DNA of 64,000 nucleotides from assembly GCF_900149685.1 (NCBI RefSeq), contig NZ_LT702999.1:2232001-2296000 (forward strand). Direction: 5' to 3'. The notes below the pieces were generated by a model. It was given only the letters and a program-made list of their open reading frames with translations. It did not search any database and had not been told where the DNA came from. This DNA comes from Erythrobacter sp. Alg231-14. Its GTDB lineage: Bacteria > Pseudomonadota > Alphaproteobacteria > Sphingomonadales > Sphingomonadaceae. The position numbers and the translations under genes are program-made. Below, piece after piece: positions 8,908-17,341 of the stretch (its first letter is position 1; each line of letters begins with the position of its first letter).

Positions 8908-8939
8908 GGGGCTGAGCATTAGGCTCGGCCCCTTTTTTT
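8908..8939 (+). terminator. Intrinsic terminator, plus-strand oriented
   Basis: GGGGCTGAGC and GCTCGGCCCC form a 10-bp stem (one G-T wobble) around ATTAG, followed by seven T residues. The T-run is on the plus strand only. It lies just beyond the mtnP stop, but on the minus strand no U-tract follows, so it serves a plus-strand transcript from 8531-8907. Confidence 0.85.
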
Positions 8940-8942
8940 GGC

Positions 8943-9830
8943 TCAGCCGCCGGCCAATATCCGTCCGGCCACCGCATCCAATTTAGCCATCATCGCCGGA
9001 TCGTGTTCTTCGGGAGCGGTGATCACGGCGTCGTCCAAAGCCGTATCGATCGGCGACGCTTTGCGGGTCTTGGGCAATTTCTCGATGAATTTGACCACGG
9101 CCTCGCGCGCCAGTTGGCTGTTTTCCTGCATCTGCGCCACGACCTGAGCGACATCGACGGAATCGCCCACGCCGTTTTCATCGACCCGCCAGCAATCATA
9201 ATCGGTGACCATCCCCAGCAAAGCGTAGGGCAGCTCAGCTTCGCGGGCGAGCTTTGCCTCTGGCATGGCGGTCATTCCGATCACATCGGCGCCCCATGCT
9301 TGGTACATCCGGCTTTCGGCGCGGGTGGAGAATTGCGGGCCCTCCATCGCCAAATACGTCGCGCCGGTTGCAACTTTACCTTTGCAGGCCGTCACCGCCT
9401 TTGCCGCCATTTCGGATAGGCGGGGGCACACCGGATCGGCCATGGAAACATGGGCGACAAACCCGTTGCCGAAAAACGTCGAAGGACGATGCACGGTCCG
9501 GTCGATGAATTGTTCGACCGCAACGAACCGCCCGGGTTGCAATTCTTCGCGTAGAGAACCCACCGCAGAGATCGCAAGAATATCGGTGCAGCCTGCGCGT
9601 TTGAGGGCATCAATATTGGCCCGTGTATTCAAATCTGTCGGCGTGATTGGATGGCCGCGCCCATGACGCGGCAAAAACCGCACTTTAACATCGCCAATGC
9701 GGCCGCACAGGATTTCATCGGACGGGTCGCCCCAAGGGGTATCGATCATGAGCCACTGCTCATCCTCAATACCTTCAATATCGTAGAGGCCAGAGCCCCC
9801 GATAATTCCGATGCACCAATCTTTGGCCAT
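8943..9830 (-). CDS. mtnP: S-methyl-5'-thioadenosine phosphorylase
   Basis: The 295-residue enzyme cleaves methylthioadenosine with phosphate to adenine and methylthioribose-1-phosphate, the first step of methionine salvage. Family motifs are clear: IGIIGGSGLYDI at the start, LPRHGRGHPITPTDLNTRANI (phosphate-binding region), ISAVGSLREE, GATYLAMEGPQFSTRAES and GMTAMPEAKLAREAELPYA. The methylthioadenosine assignment over purine nucleoside phosphorylase rests on the MTAP-like TAMPEAKLARE loop and on the Ser/Ala pattern of the base site; a dual activity is possible. It is followed downstream on the same strand by nothing that continues the salvage pathway, and the next gene upstream is a GST 46 bases away. 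Confidence 0.93.
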   Translation of the reverse strand: MAKDWCIGIIGGSGLYDIEGIEDEQWLMIDTPWGDPSDEILCGRIGDVKVRFLPRHGRGHPITPTDLNTRANIDALKRAGCTDILAISAVGSLREELQPGRFVAVEQFIDRTVHRPSTFFGNGFVAHVSMADPVCPRLSEMAAKAVTACKGKVATGATYLAMEGPQFSTRAESRMYQAWGADVIGMTAMPEAKLAREAELPYALLGMVTDYDCWRVDENGVGDSVDVAQVVAQMQENSQLAREAVVKFIEKLPKTRKASPIDTALDDAVITAPEEHDPAMMAKLDAVAGRILAGG

Positions 9831-9876
9831 GCTGTTGCGTGTTTCCTTACAAATACGCGGTGTGTGATCCGCGCCT

Positions 9877-10581
9877 TTAAGTCAGGTCAAACCTGTCCGG
9901 CAAGGCTTTGCGCACCAACCGATCGGCTTTGGCGAACGGATCGGCGATGGATGGTCGCGCCACCATGCGATCATAATGGGCGGCCAATGCGGGGTAATCG
10001 TCCAATGGCATATTCGCCACCAGTGCGATTTGCATTAACGTGCAGGTCACCGAAATGTCCGCGATTGATAATGTGTTTTCGACGAAGAAGTCGTTTTTGC
10101 CCAACTGACCATCCAAGAACGCAAAGATCGGCGGAAGCGTTTCGGCCCAGGTTTCGCGCGCTTTTTCCAGATTGGGCTCTTTGCCTTGTGTGATGGAGAA
10201 AAAGATTGGGCGGAAAATGCCCAACCCGCCGGCCATCGCAACGATTGTGTCGGCATACTCTTCCAAAGAGAGCGCGCGGCCATGGGCAAAGGCGTCTTCG
10301 CAATACAGCGTCGGCGTCGGATACTTGCGTTCGAGGTAGGCGCAGATTGCCGACGAATCGGCGATGGTGCCGTTGACGCCTTCTGCGGCGATGGATCGAT
10401 CGCGCATCACGGGGATCCGTTTCATGGGGGAGATGTCGGTGAACCATTGCGGCGGGTCAAAAACGTTCACCGCTTCAATTTCGTAGGGCACGTCTTTTTC
10501 GATGCACACCGCCGCAGCTTTGCGGGCAAAGGGGGATACGGGGCTACCGTAAAATACGATATGTGGTTTCGGATCGGACAT
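9877..10581 (-). CDS. Glutathione S-transferase family protein
   Basis: This 234-residue protein has a thioredoxin-like N-terminal domain (IVFYGSPVSPFARKAAAV, then KRIPVM with the cis-proline and IADSSAICAYLERKYP with the Ser-rich glutathione site) and a helical C-terminal domain (SIADISVTCTL, the N-capping box). It probably conjugates or isomerises electrophiles with glutathione; the substrate is unknown. The frame runs upstream to 10680, but ATG at 10581 starts directly before the first beta strand. Upstream lies a 254-base intergenic region shared with the divergent aldehyde dehydrogenase gene. Confidence 0.9.
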   Translation of the reverse strand: MSDPKPHIVFYGSPVSPFARKAAAVCIEKDVPYEIEAVNVFDPPQWFTDISPMKRIPVMRDRSIAAEGVNGTIADSSAICAYLERKYPTPTLYCEDAFAHGRALSLEEYADTIVAMAGGLGIFRPIFFSITQGKEPNLEKARETWAETLPPIFAFLDGQLGKNDFFVENTLSIADISVTCTLMQIALVANMPLDDYPALAAHYDRMVARPSIADPFAKADRLVRKALPDRFDLT

Positions 10582-10835
10582 CTTTTCGAAATTTCCTTTT
10601 GAGCGACGTTTTGCAGCGCCGCGGGTTTTGGCTTTTCTGCCGCCGAAGATTGTTGTGGCCGCGCGACTTTCCCTTTGCAATCGATCCTGCGCAATTGATA
10701 GGAGTAGTTTGTTGGCGCAGCGCTTAAACTGCTGCCGTAAATCAAGATTGATTCTCCTGCGCGAAGGCCCATCTTTAGATGCAAGGGAATGAATGAAGTT
10801 TTGGCTAATCCCATTTGGGACGAGAGAGGAAAAAC

Positions 10836-12263
10836 ATGGTCACTCAATATAAGAACCTGATCAATGGCGAAATGATCGACACCGGCGAATGGCTCGATGT
10901 GGTCAATCCGGCAAACGAAGAAGTGATTGGCCAAGTTCCGGCATGCGGACAAAGCGAATTGGACAGCGCGGTTGCCGCTGCACGCGCCGCATTCAAAACA
11001 TGGAAAAACACCCCGATCGAAGAACGCCGCGCCGCTATCATGGCGATGTCTGGTGCGATCAAAGAGAACGCCGATGAATTGTACCGTTTGCTGACCAGCG
11101 AACAGGGCAAGCCGCACGATCAAGCCAAAGGCGAAATTTTCGGCGCAGCCGGGATGAGCGCAGCGCAATCGACATTGGAATTGGCCGATGAAATCAACGA
11201 AGACAGCGACGCCCGTCTTAGCCGCACGCGCCGCGTGCCAGTGGGTGTGGTTGGCGGCATCGTGCCGTGGAACTTCCCAGTAATGATGGCCGTTCAGAAA
11301 ATCGCACCGGCTATGTTGTCGGGTTGCACGATCGTTCTGAAACCATCGCCGTTTACACCGCTCACAACGCTGCGGATCGCCGAATTGATTGCTGACAAAG
11401 TCCCCGCGGGCGTGGTCAACATCATCACGGGCGAAGACGATTTGGGCCCGATGATCACATCGCATCCTGACATCGACAAGATCACCTTCACCGGTTCGAC
11501 CGCGACGGGTAAGAAAATCATGGAAGGCGCGAGCGCCGATCTGAAACGGATCACGCTCGAACTTGGTGGCAATGACGCGTCGATCGTTATGCCGGACGCC
11601 GATCCTAAAAAGGTCGCGGAGCAATTGTTCTGGGCCAGCTTTAGCAATGCGGGCCAAATCTGCATTGCTGCAAAGCGCGTCTACATCCACGAAGACATCT
11701 ATGATGAATTGTCACAGGCGATCGCCGACTACGCGAAAAACGTCACCGTGGGTGATGGCGCGCAACAAGGCACCGGCGTCGGACCGATCCAGAACAAGAA
11801 ACAATATGACCGCGTTCTTGAACTGATCGAAGACGCTAAGGACAACGGCTACAAATTCCTTTTGGGCGGTGACAAAGATCCGTCCGGTTCGGGATATTTC
11901 GTGCCGCTAACCATTCTGGATAACCCACCGGAAGACGCACGGATCGTTGCCGAGGAACAGTTTGGCCCGGTTATGCCGTTGATGAAATTCTCGACCGAGG
12001 ATGAAGTCATCGCGCGCGCCAACAATTCCGAATACGGTTTGGCTGGTGCAGTGTGGACGGCCGACACCGAAAAGGGTGTTGAGATGGCTGAAAAATTGGA
12101 AACCGGCACTGTCTGGGTCAACGAAGCGCTGCACCTGTCCCCGTTCGCTCCGTTCGGCGGACACAAGCAATCGGGCTTTGGCGCCGAATATGGCAAGGAG
12201 GGTTTGAAAGAATTCACCTATCCTCAGGTCATCACCGTCAAGAAAGACAGCGTCGTCGCATAA
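10836..12263 (+). CDS. NAD(P)-dependent aldehyde dehydrogenase
   Basis: The 475-residue ALDH superfamily protein shows NPANEEVIGQVP, VGGIVPWNFPVMM, KPSPFTPLT, FTGSTATGKKIM, LELGGNDASIV (general-base Glu) and the catalytic Cys in NAGQICIAAKRVYIH. It resembles acyl- or semialdehyde-oxidising family members, but the specific aldehyde cannot be assigned. ATG at 10836 has GAGAGGA six bases before it; the frame also opens seven codons earlier. The 254-base region upstream contains a 14-bp inverted repeat (AATCA-AGAT-TGATT at 10740-10753) that could be an operator. A bidirectional terminator follows. It faces the exported hydrolase gene. Confidence 0.92.
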   Translation: MVTQYKNLINGEMIDTGEWLDVVNPANEEVIGQVPACGQSELDSAVAAARAAFKTWKNTPIEERRAAIMAMSGAIKENADELYRLLTSEQGKPHDQAKGEIFGAAGMSAAQSTLELADEINEDSDARLSRTRRVPVGVVGGIVPWNFPVMMAVQKIAPAMLSGCTIVLKPSPFTPLTTLRIAELIADKVPAGVVNIITGEDDLGPMITSHPDIDKITFTGSTATGKKIMEGASADLKRITLELGGNDASIVMPDADPKKVAEQLFWASFSNAGQICIAAKRVYIHEDIYDELSQAIADYAKNVTVGDGAQQGTGVGPIQNKKQYDRVLELIEDAKDNGYKFLLGGDKDPSGSGYFVPLTILDNPPEDARIVAEEQFGPVMPLMKFSTEDEVIARANNSEYGLAGAVWTADTEKGVEMAEKLETGTVWVNEALHLSPFAPFGGHKQSGFGAEYGKEGLKEFTYPQVITVKKDSVVA

Positions 12264-12290
12264 ACCCAAACGGGTTTCTGCTTAGGCACA

Positions 12291-12331
12291 AAAAAGGGGC
12301 CGCTCGGATAGAACCGGGCGGCCCCTTTTTG
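12291..12331. terminator. Bidirectional intrinsic terminator
   Basis: GGGGCCGCTCGG and CCGGGCGGCCCC make a 12-bp stem (one wobble) with loop ATAGAA, flanked by six A on the left and five T on the right. It separates the convergent aldehyde dehydrogenase and alpha/beta hydrolase genes and can serve both. Confidence 0.93.
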
Positions 12332-12347
12332 TTACGCATGGGTTTGG

Positions 12348-13700
12348 TTATTCGCCCACTGCCTTGCGACGCATTTCCAAGCCCAAGGCCCAACGGCGTT
12401 GAAAGCCGCGCCAATGATTGGGTGCTTCATCGCCGGCGACTGTGCCGTTCAATTGTTCGCCAAAGCCGATGTCCCAAGTGCCGTCGTTTGAATCTACGGT
12501 TGGGACATTCAGATAAGCGTCCATCGCTTCATCCCCTTTCAACGTCCGATCGAGGAACGCCGCGACGAAATGTTGATTGATCCCGTTGATGCGATCCTGT
12601 CGCCACACCGGCTCATTCATGAATTCGATCGCGCGAAACGGCGCGCCATCATCGAAACTCAAAGCGTTGCCGACGATGTTGTGCCGCGCATTGCGATAGA
12701 CCAGCATATGCCGATTGGTCGCGGACAATTGATCAAAGATCCAGCTGACCCCTTCGTCAAAATTGGAAACATCGTCCTCCGCACCTGAAACCAGCAAGAC
12801 CGGCACCGTGATGCCCGCCAACCCTTGGGATGACCAGACGCGATTGTCCGGCTGTCCTCCCCACGGGGCAAAGGCGATGACGGCATCGATCCCGGTTTCC
12901 GCATCCGCCGCAGCCCGAACCGGTGCCATGGCGTCGTCGGGCACGGCGTCGAACGTGCTGCTGTCATAATCGTAATCGCCACCGGCGCTGGCCAAGGCAC
13001 CGTAACCACCCATCGAATACCCGATCATGCCGATATTCTTCGCGTCAACCAAAGCGAACGGTCCGTCTTGTTCGGCGGCAACATTGTCGAGAATCTGGGC
13101 CAGTACCTGACGTTGATCCAGTGATCGGCTGGCCAGAACTTTTGCAAAGGAATGCAGAAAGTCGGTCGCCCCTTCCAACTTCATATCGGCATGATCAATC
13201 GACGCGACCACATAGCCGCGCGATGCAATATGTTCGGCCAGATTGCTGAATTGGGTGCTCCAGCCGTTAAAGCCATGGGACATGACGACGAGAGGGAATT
13301 GGTCTGCATATTCACCGGCATCAACCGGCGTCGCATCGGCGAATGAGCGCCCCTCATAATCGAACACGATCGGTTCCATGCCCGGTGGTTCCATCGTGTG
13401 GGAATACGCAATCGGGGCCGCGCCCGAAGCGGGGTTCGCCGGGTAATACACCCGCACTTGCAATTCGCGCGTTTCGGTTTGTGTTCCGCCCGTTGCCATA
13501 TCCAGTTTCCCGAAGGTCACACGATCACGCAGAGCAAAGGTCATTTCCTGTGTGCCGACCTTGAAATCGCCCGGCCGCCCCAATTCGGGCACTTCTCCGG
13601 GAGAACCTTCGTGCACGGTTGGCGTCGCAACATAGGCGGCGGTCGCGCCGCCAACGCCCACAAAGGCAAGAGCGGCGAGAGCAATATGGCGTTTTTTCAT
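12348..13700 (-). CDS. Exported alpha/beta hydrolase (dienelactone hydrolase / PAF-acetylhydrolase-like)
   Basis: The 450-residue product starts with a signal peptide (MKKRHIALAALAFVGVGGATAAY). The mature part is a serine hydrolase: PLVVMSHGFNGWSTQFSNL gives the oxyanion loop, and GYSMGGYGALA (G-x-S-x-G) holds the nucleophile. Later parts include VPVLLVSGAEDDVSNF (Asp) and a MLVYRNARHNI histidine. It resembles platelet-activating-factor acetylhydrolase or chlorophyllase-like esterases rather than a true dienelactone hydrolase. The open frame runs upstream to 14141 through antisense DNA of the MBL gene, but ATG at 13700 with the signal peptide is the real start. It is divergent from the MBL-fold gene, with 97 bases between them. 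The ester substrate is unknown. Confidence 0.85.
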   Translation of the reverse strand: MKKRHIALAALAFVGVGGATAAYVATPTVHEGSPGEVPELGRPGDFKVGTQEMTFALRDRVTFGKLDMATGGTQTETRELQVRVYYPANPASGAAPIAYSHTMEPPGMEPIVFDYEGRSFADATPVDAGEYADQFPLVVMSHGFNGWSTQFSNLAEHIASRGYVVASIDHADMKLEGATDFLHSFAKVLASRSLDQRQVLAQILDNVAAEQDGPFALVDAKNIGMIGYSMGGYGALASAGGDYDYDSSTFDAVPDDAMAPVRAAADAETGIDAVIAFAPWGGQPDNRVWSSQGLAGITVPVLLVSGAEDDVSNFDEGVSWIFDQLSATNRHMLVYRNARHNIVGNALSFDDGAPFRAIEFMNEPVWRQDRINGINQHFVAAFLDRTLKGDEAMDAYLNVPTVDSNDGTWDIGFGEQLNGTVAGDEAPNHWRGFQRRWALGLEMRRKAVGE

Positions 13701-13797
13701 CACAGATCCGTTTTCAAGACTAACAAATTGCACCGCTTGCGGCACGGTGGGTTTCCGGTGCACTCTTCGCAGCGAAATTGGGAAAGGGGAAGACCGC

Positions 13798-14718
13798 ATG
13801 AGCGATGCGCTTGCGCAGTGGCAGATCGGGCACGCAACGATCACAGCGGTGGTGGAGCAGGATTTGGTCATGGATGGCCTGATCAGCAAAGCCAAGCCTG
13901 AGGCCCTCGCCCAGATCCCGTGGTTGCATCCGCATTTCGTGGATGCAGATGGACGGATGTTGGCGCTGGTCCAATGCTTTGTGATTGAAATCGACGGCAA
14001 GATAATCGTGGTCGACACATGCGTTGGCGATGAGAAAGATTTGCCCAGCGATCCGGCATGGCATCGCCAACATTTTGGACTGCTTCGAAAATTTGCCGAT
14101 GCTGGGTTTGATCCGGCGGCAGTGGACATGGTGTTGTGCACGCATTTGCACCTGGATCATGTGGGCATCAACACGCAATTGATCGACGGCGAATGGGTGC
14201 CAACCTTCCCCAACGCTCGATATCTTTTTGCACGGACGGAATACGAACATTGGGAAGCGGAGGCGAAGAAAGACCCCGTTGATCCCAGCACATTGGAACG
14301 TCCATTTGACCGTTATCAGGCTGGTTTTCAGGCGACACAGAAACGCGTGCATGAACAATCGGTAGAGCCTGTGATGCAAGCCGGTTTGGCGGAATTGGTT
14401 GATCCGCCGTGTGAACCCATTCCCGGCATTCAGCTGGTCCCAACCACGGGGCACACGCCGGGTCATGTCAGCGTGGCTGTGCATTCCCAAGGGGAAGCCG
14501 CGTTGATCACGGGCGATGCATTCCATCACCCATGCCAGATTGCTCGGGCCGATTGGGCCACTGTCGCGGATTATGACCGCGCCGAATCGTCCGCCACCCG
14601 TGCGCGCATGTTGGAAGAATTGGGCGCATCGGGCGCTTTGATGCTGGGCACTCATTTTGCGCGGCCAACCGGCGGGCGCGTTGTGCGAGACGGAGACAGT
14701 TGGAAGATGGAAGTATGA
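13798..14718 (+). CDS. MBL-fold metallo-hydrolase (candidate lactonase)
   Basis: The 306-residue protein has the metal-binding signature HLHLDHVG (near residue 115), a second histidine in TTGHTPGHVSV, an aspartate in ITGDAFHHP and a final histidine in LMLGTHF. This is the order found in lactonase-type and arylsulfatase-type metallo-beta-lactamase folds. The substrate cannot be read from sequence. GGGAAAGGGGA precedes the ATG at 13798. Its stop overlaps the next start by four bases, so it is translationally coupled to the kinase fusion. In that context a lactone-opening role giving 4-hydroxyacids is attractive but only inferred. It is divergent from the exported esterase. Confidence 0.85.
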   Translation: MSDALAQWQIGHATITAVVEQDLVMDGLISKAKPEALAQIPWLHPHFVDADGRMLALVQCFVIEIDGKIIVVDTCVGDEKDLPSDPAWHRQHFGLLRKFADAGFDPAAVDMVLCTHLHLDHVGINTQLIDGEWVPTFPNARYLFARTEYEHWEAEAKKDPVDPSTLERPFDRYQAGFQATQKRVHEQSVEPVMQAGLAELVDPPCEPIPGIQLVPTTGHTPGHVSVAVHSQGEAALITGDAFHHPCQIARADWATVADYDRAESSATRARMLEELGASGALMLGTHFARPTGGRVVRDGDSWKMEV

Positions 14719-16115
14719 TTGCCGCCGATGAACTATTGCTTGGTCTAGAGCGGGTTTGCGCGCGCGCTGGCATTGGTGCGCCATCAACGCCGCAACGCCT
14801 AACGGGCGGGGCCACTATGGAAAGTTGGCGCTTTGCATGCGGGGCCGATGCCTATGTTCTGCGCCGCGCGCCCAGCCTTGAATTTATGGAAGGCCGACCG
14901 TTTGGCCACGACGTCGAAGCCGCCATCATCCGCGCCGCGTTTGCAAAGGGGGTGACCGCACCAGAAGTTGTGGCGGAATTAACTCCGGACGACGACATCG
15001 GCAGCGGATTTGTTATGCGCGCATTGCCCGGCACGCCCAATCCAAAAGAAATTTTGGCGATGGATGACGCGGCGGGATTGTTGAAGGAGGCGGCGCGCGA
15101 TCTGGCGCGGACTCATTCTATTGGTCGCACCGACTTGCCCGGCGCCGTACCAGTGATGGATTATAGAGAGGCTATCGCTGATCTTAAATCGCAGTTTTAC
15201 GAAGCTGGCGGCGATCGCCCGATCATCGCGCTGGGCCTGAAATGGATGGAGGACAATTGCCCCGACCCATGCGATCCGGTTCTAATCCACGGCGATTACA
15301 GGATGGGCAATCTTTTGGCAGAACCCGGCAAGCTGACCGGCGTGCTCGATTGGGAGCTGGCCCATTTCGGCGACCCGCATGAAGATCTGGCGTTTGGCTG
15401 TATGGCGGTGTGGCGGTTCGCCCGGTACGATCGCCCCGCTTTGGGACTTGGCTCGCTTGAGGAATATTTTGCCGCCTACGAAGCCGAAAGCGGTGTCAAA
15501 ATTGACCGCGATCGGTTCCGCTATTGGATGATCCATCGTACCGTTTGGTGGGCGATGGGCTGCCTTAGAATGGCGGAGCAATGGCGCACCGGTGCGGACC
15601 GGATGTTGGAACGTGTGGTGATTTCTCGGCGGACCAGCGAACAGGAATTGGACCTGCTGATGCTGTTGGAGGAAGATGCTCCGGCGGAGGAGCGCAGGCC
15701 CGCATTGGAGATTGAAGACATCCTCGATGATGAGGACGGCGAGGCCAGCAATGGTGAAATTGCAACCGCGATCTCTGAATGGCTTTCGACCATCAAGGAC
15801 AAGATGGAAGGGCATGACCGTTTCCAACTGGCGGTCGCTCGCAACGCGTTGGGAATGATTGCGCGCGATGATTCGATTCTCGCGTTCAGTTCGGATTTGC
15901 AGCTTGCCGACGAAATTTCCGACGGTGAAAAGAGTTTGGAGACGCCGGGCTTGCTTACGCAGCTTAGGTTGGATGGATTGAACAAATTGCTCGGCGATGT
16001 GCCGAAATACCCTGCGCTTGATGCGGCGGGTGAAAAATGGCTTGGAGAAAATGAATGGACTTCGCAGTCTCACAAGAATTGCAGGATTATCTGGCCGAAC
16101 TCGACGCCTTTATAG
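14715..16115 (+). CDS. APH-like kinase fused to a DUF6285 domain (LvaA-LvaB-like)
   Basis: The 466-residue protein has an aminoglycoside-phosphotransferase-type kinase domain (about 1-330), with the catalytic loop LIHGDYRMGNLL (near 192) and the metal-binding GVLDWELAHFGDP (near 211). A C-terminal segment (about 345-450: ATAISEWLSTIKDKMEG, FQLAVARNALGMIARD, LTQLRLDGLNKLLGDVPKYPAL) looks like DUF6285, normally a separate small protein. In Pseudomonas putida the kinase LvaA phosphorylates 4-hydroxyacyl-CoA and needs the small partner LvaB; the pair here appears fused. The ATG at 14715 overlaps the MBL stop (ATGA). The reading frame continues 61 bases into the next gene, an unusually long overlap. 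An antibiotic kinase is unlikely in this setting. Confidence 0.8.
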   Translation: MIAADELLLGLERVCARAGIGAPSTPQRLTGGATMESWRFACGADAYVLRRAPSLEFMEGRPFGHDVEAAIIRAAFAKGVTAPEVVAELTPDDDIGSGFVMRALPGTPNPKEILAMDDAAGLLKEAARDLARTHSIGRTDLPGAVPVMDYREAIADLKSQFYEAGGDRPIIALGLKWMEDNCPDPCDPVLIHGDYRMGNLLAEPGKLTGVLDWELAHFGDPHEDLAFGCMAVWRFARYDRPALGLGSLEEYFAAYEAESGVKIDRDRFRYWMIHRTVWWAMGCLRMAEQWRTGADRMLERVVISRRTSEQELDLLMLLEEDAPAEERRPALEIEDILDDEDGEASNGEIATAISEWLSTIKDKMEGHDRFQLAVARNALGMIARDDSILAFSSDLQLADEISDGEKSLETPGLLTQLRLDGLNKLLGDVPKYPALDAAGEKWLGENEWTSQSHKNCRIIWPNSTPL

Positions 16116-17341
16116 ACACCGAGATCAAGCCGCTTGAACAGCAAGACGACAACATCCGGTTTTTTGATCACCGCCGCGAAGACGCGCGCACCGATTGGGA
16201 TCGCGAAGGATTGCCGAATGAAGAATGGGAGGCCTTGTTAAAAGAGGCCACATCGCGCGCGGACAAGGCCGGGCATTGGCGGTTTTCTGCGCCCAAGAAA
16301 TATGGCGGCAAGGACGGATCAAACCTTTGGATGGCCGTGATCCGCGATCACTTTGCGCAAAAGGGGTTGGGCCTGCACAACGATTTGCAAAACGAACACA
16401 GCATCGTGGGCAATTTCCCCTTTGTTGAAATGTTCGAACAATTCGGGACCGAGGCGCAGAAACAGGAATTCATCAATGGCGGTTTTGAACGAACCAAACG
16501 CGCCGCCTTTGGCCTGACGGAAGGGGCGCATGGATCCGATGCAACCCATATGGAAACCAAAGCAGTTAAGGAAACCCGCGACGGTGTGGCCGGATTTCGC
16601 ATCGACGGCGAGAAAATGTGGATCACCGGGATGCACAAGGCGACCCATTGCGCGCTGTTTGCGCGGACGAGCGGTAAGGCTGGGGACGCGCAGGGCATCA
16701 CCTGTTTCCTCGTTCCAAACCCCAATGAAGGCATCAAAATCGAAGAGTGGATGTGGACTTTCAACATGCCGACCGATCACCCGCGGTTGTCGATCAACAA
16801 TGTCTGGGTGCCGGAAAGCGTGATCCTTGGTGAAGAGGGCAAAGGCCTCGCTCTGGCGCAAAGCTTCGTCCATCAAAACCGCATTCGCCAAGCCGCAGGT
16901 TCATTGGGCGCAGCGACATATTGCGTTGAGGAAAGCGTGAAATACGCCCGCCAGCGCAAGCCATTTGGAGAAGAATTGGCCAAGAACCAAGCGATCCAAT
17001 TCCCACTGGTTGAGCTGGCGACGCAATGCGAAATGCTGCGGATGCTGATCTACAAAACCGCCTGGCAGATGGACAATATGCCGCACAAAGAGATCGCGAA
17101 TACGATCTCTGACAAAGTGTCGATGTGCAATTACTGGGCGAACCGGCTGGTCTGTGAAGCCGCCGATCGCGCCATGCAAGTGCATGGGGGCATCGGTTAT
17201 TCGCGGCACAAACCGTTCGAACACATCTATCGCCACCACCGCCGCTATCGCATCACCGAAGGCGCGGAGGAGATTCAGATGCGCAAAGTTGGTGCGTATC
17301 TGTTTGGATATTTGGGGCCCAAGCGGGGGATGTACGGCTAA
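16055..17341 (+). CDS. Acyl-CoA dehydrogenase (LvaC/ACAD11-like)
   Basis: The 428-residue flavoprotein shows ACAD-family features: FGLTEGAHGSDATHMETKA in the FAD-binding beta domain, KMWITGMHKATHCA, RQRKPFGEELAKNQAIQF, and the C-terminal VHGGIGYSRHKPFEHIYRHHRRYRITEGAEEIQ. The helical N-terminus is present, so the protein is complete. Substrate specificity is inferred from context: it overlaps the fused APH-DUF6285 gene by 61 bases, an arrangement like lvaABC of P. putida, where the ACAD-like LvaC removes phosphate from 4-phosphoacyl-CoA. Mammalian ACAD10/11 fuse the same two activities in one chain. A conventional fatty acyl-CoA dehydrogenase is the alternative. It overlaps the convergent transporter gene by four bases. 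Confidence 0.85.
   Translation: MDFAVSQELQDYLAELDAFIDTEIKPLEQQDDNIRFFDHRREDARTDWDREGLPNEEWEALLKEATSRADKAGHWRFSAPKKYGGKDGSNLWMAVIRDHFAQKGLGLHNDLQNEHSIVGNFPFVEMFEQFGTEAQKQEFINGGFERTKRAAFGLTEGAHGSDATHMETKAVKETRDGVAGFRIDGEKMWITGMHKATHCALFARTSGKAGDAQGITCFLVPNPNEGIKIEEWMWTFNMPTDHPRLSINNVWVPESVILGEEGKGLALAQSFVHQNRIRQAAGSLGAATYCVEESVKYARQRKPFGEELAKNQAIQFPLVELATQCEMLRMLIYKTAWQMDNMPHKEIANTISDKVSMCNYWANRLVCEAADRAMQVHGGIGYSRHKPFEHIYRHHRRYRITEGAEEIQMRKVGAYLFGYLGPKRGMYG

Noticed and set aside
10467..11690. Minus-strand 407-codon open frame opposite the aldehyde dehydrogenase
   Set aside because: It is the antisense shadow of a well-conserved ALDH coding sequence, and its translation resembles no family.
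12348..14141. 597-residue version of the exported hydrolase
   Set aside because: The upstream 147 residues run antisense through the MBL gene; the signal peptide at 13700 marks the true start.
13720..14787. Minus-strand 355-codon frame opposite the MBL-fold gene
   Set aside because: Antisense of a clear HxHxDH enzyme; no ribosome-binding site or recognisable domain.
14715..16115. Aminoglycoside resistance kinase
   Set aside because: The APH-type motifs are shared with many metabolic kinases; the DUF6285-like tail and the acyl-CoA dehydrogenase partner point to metabolism.
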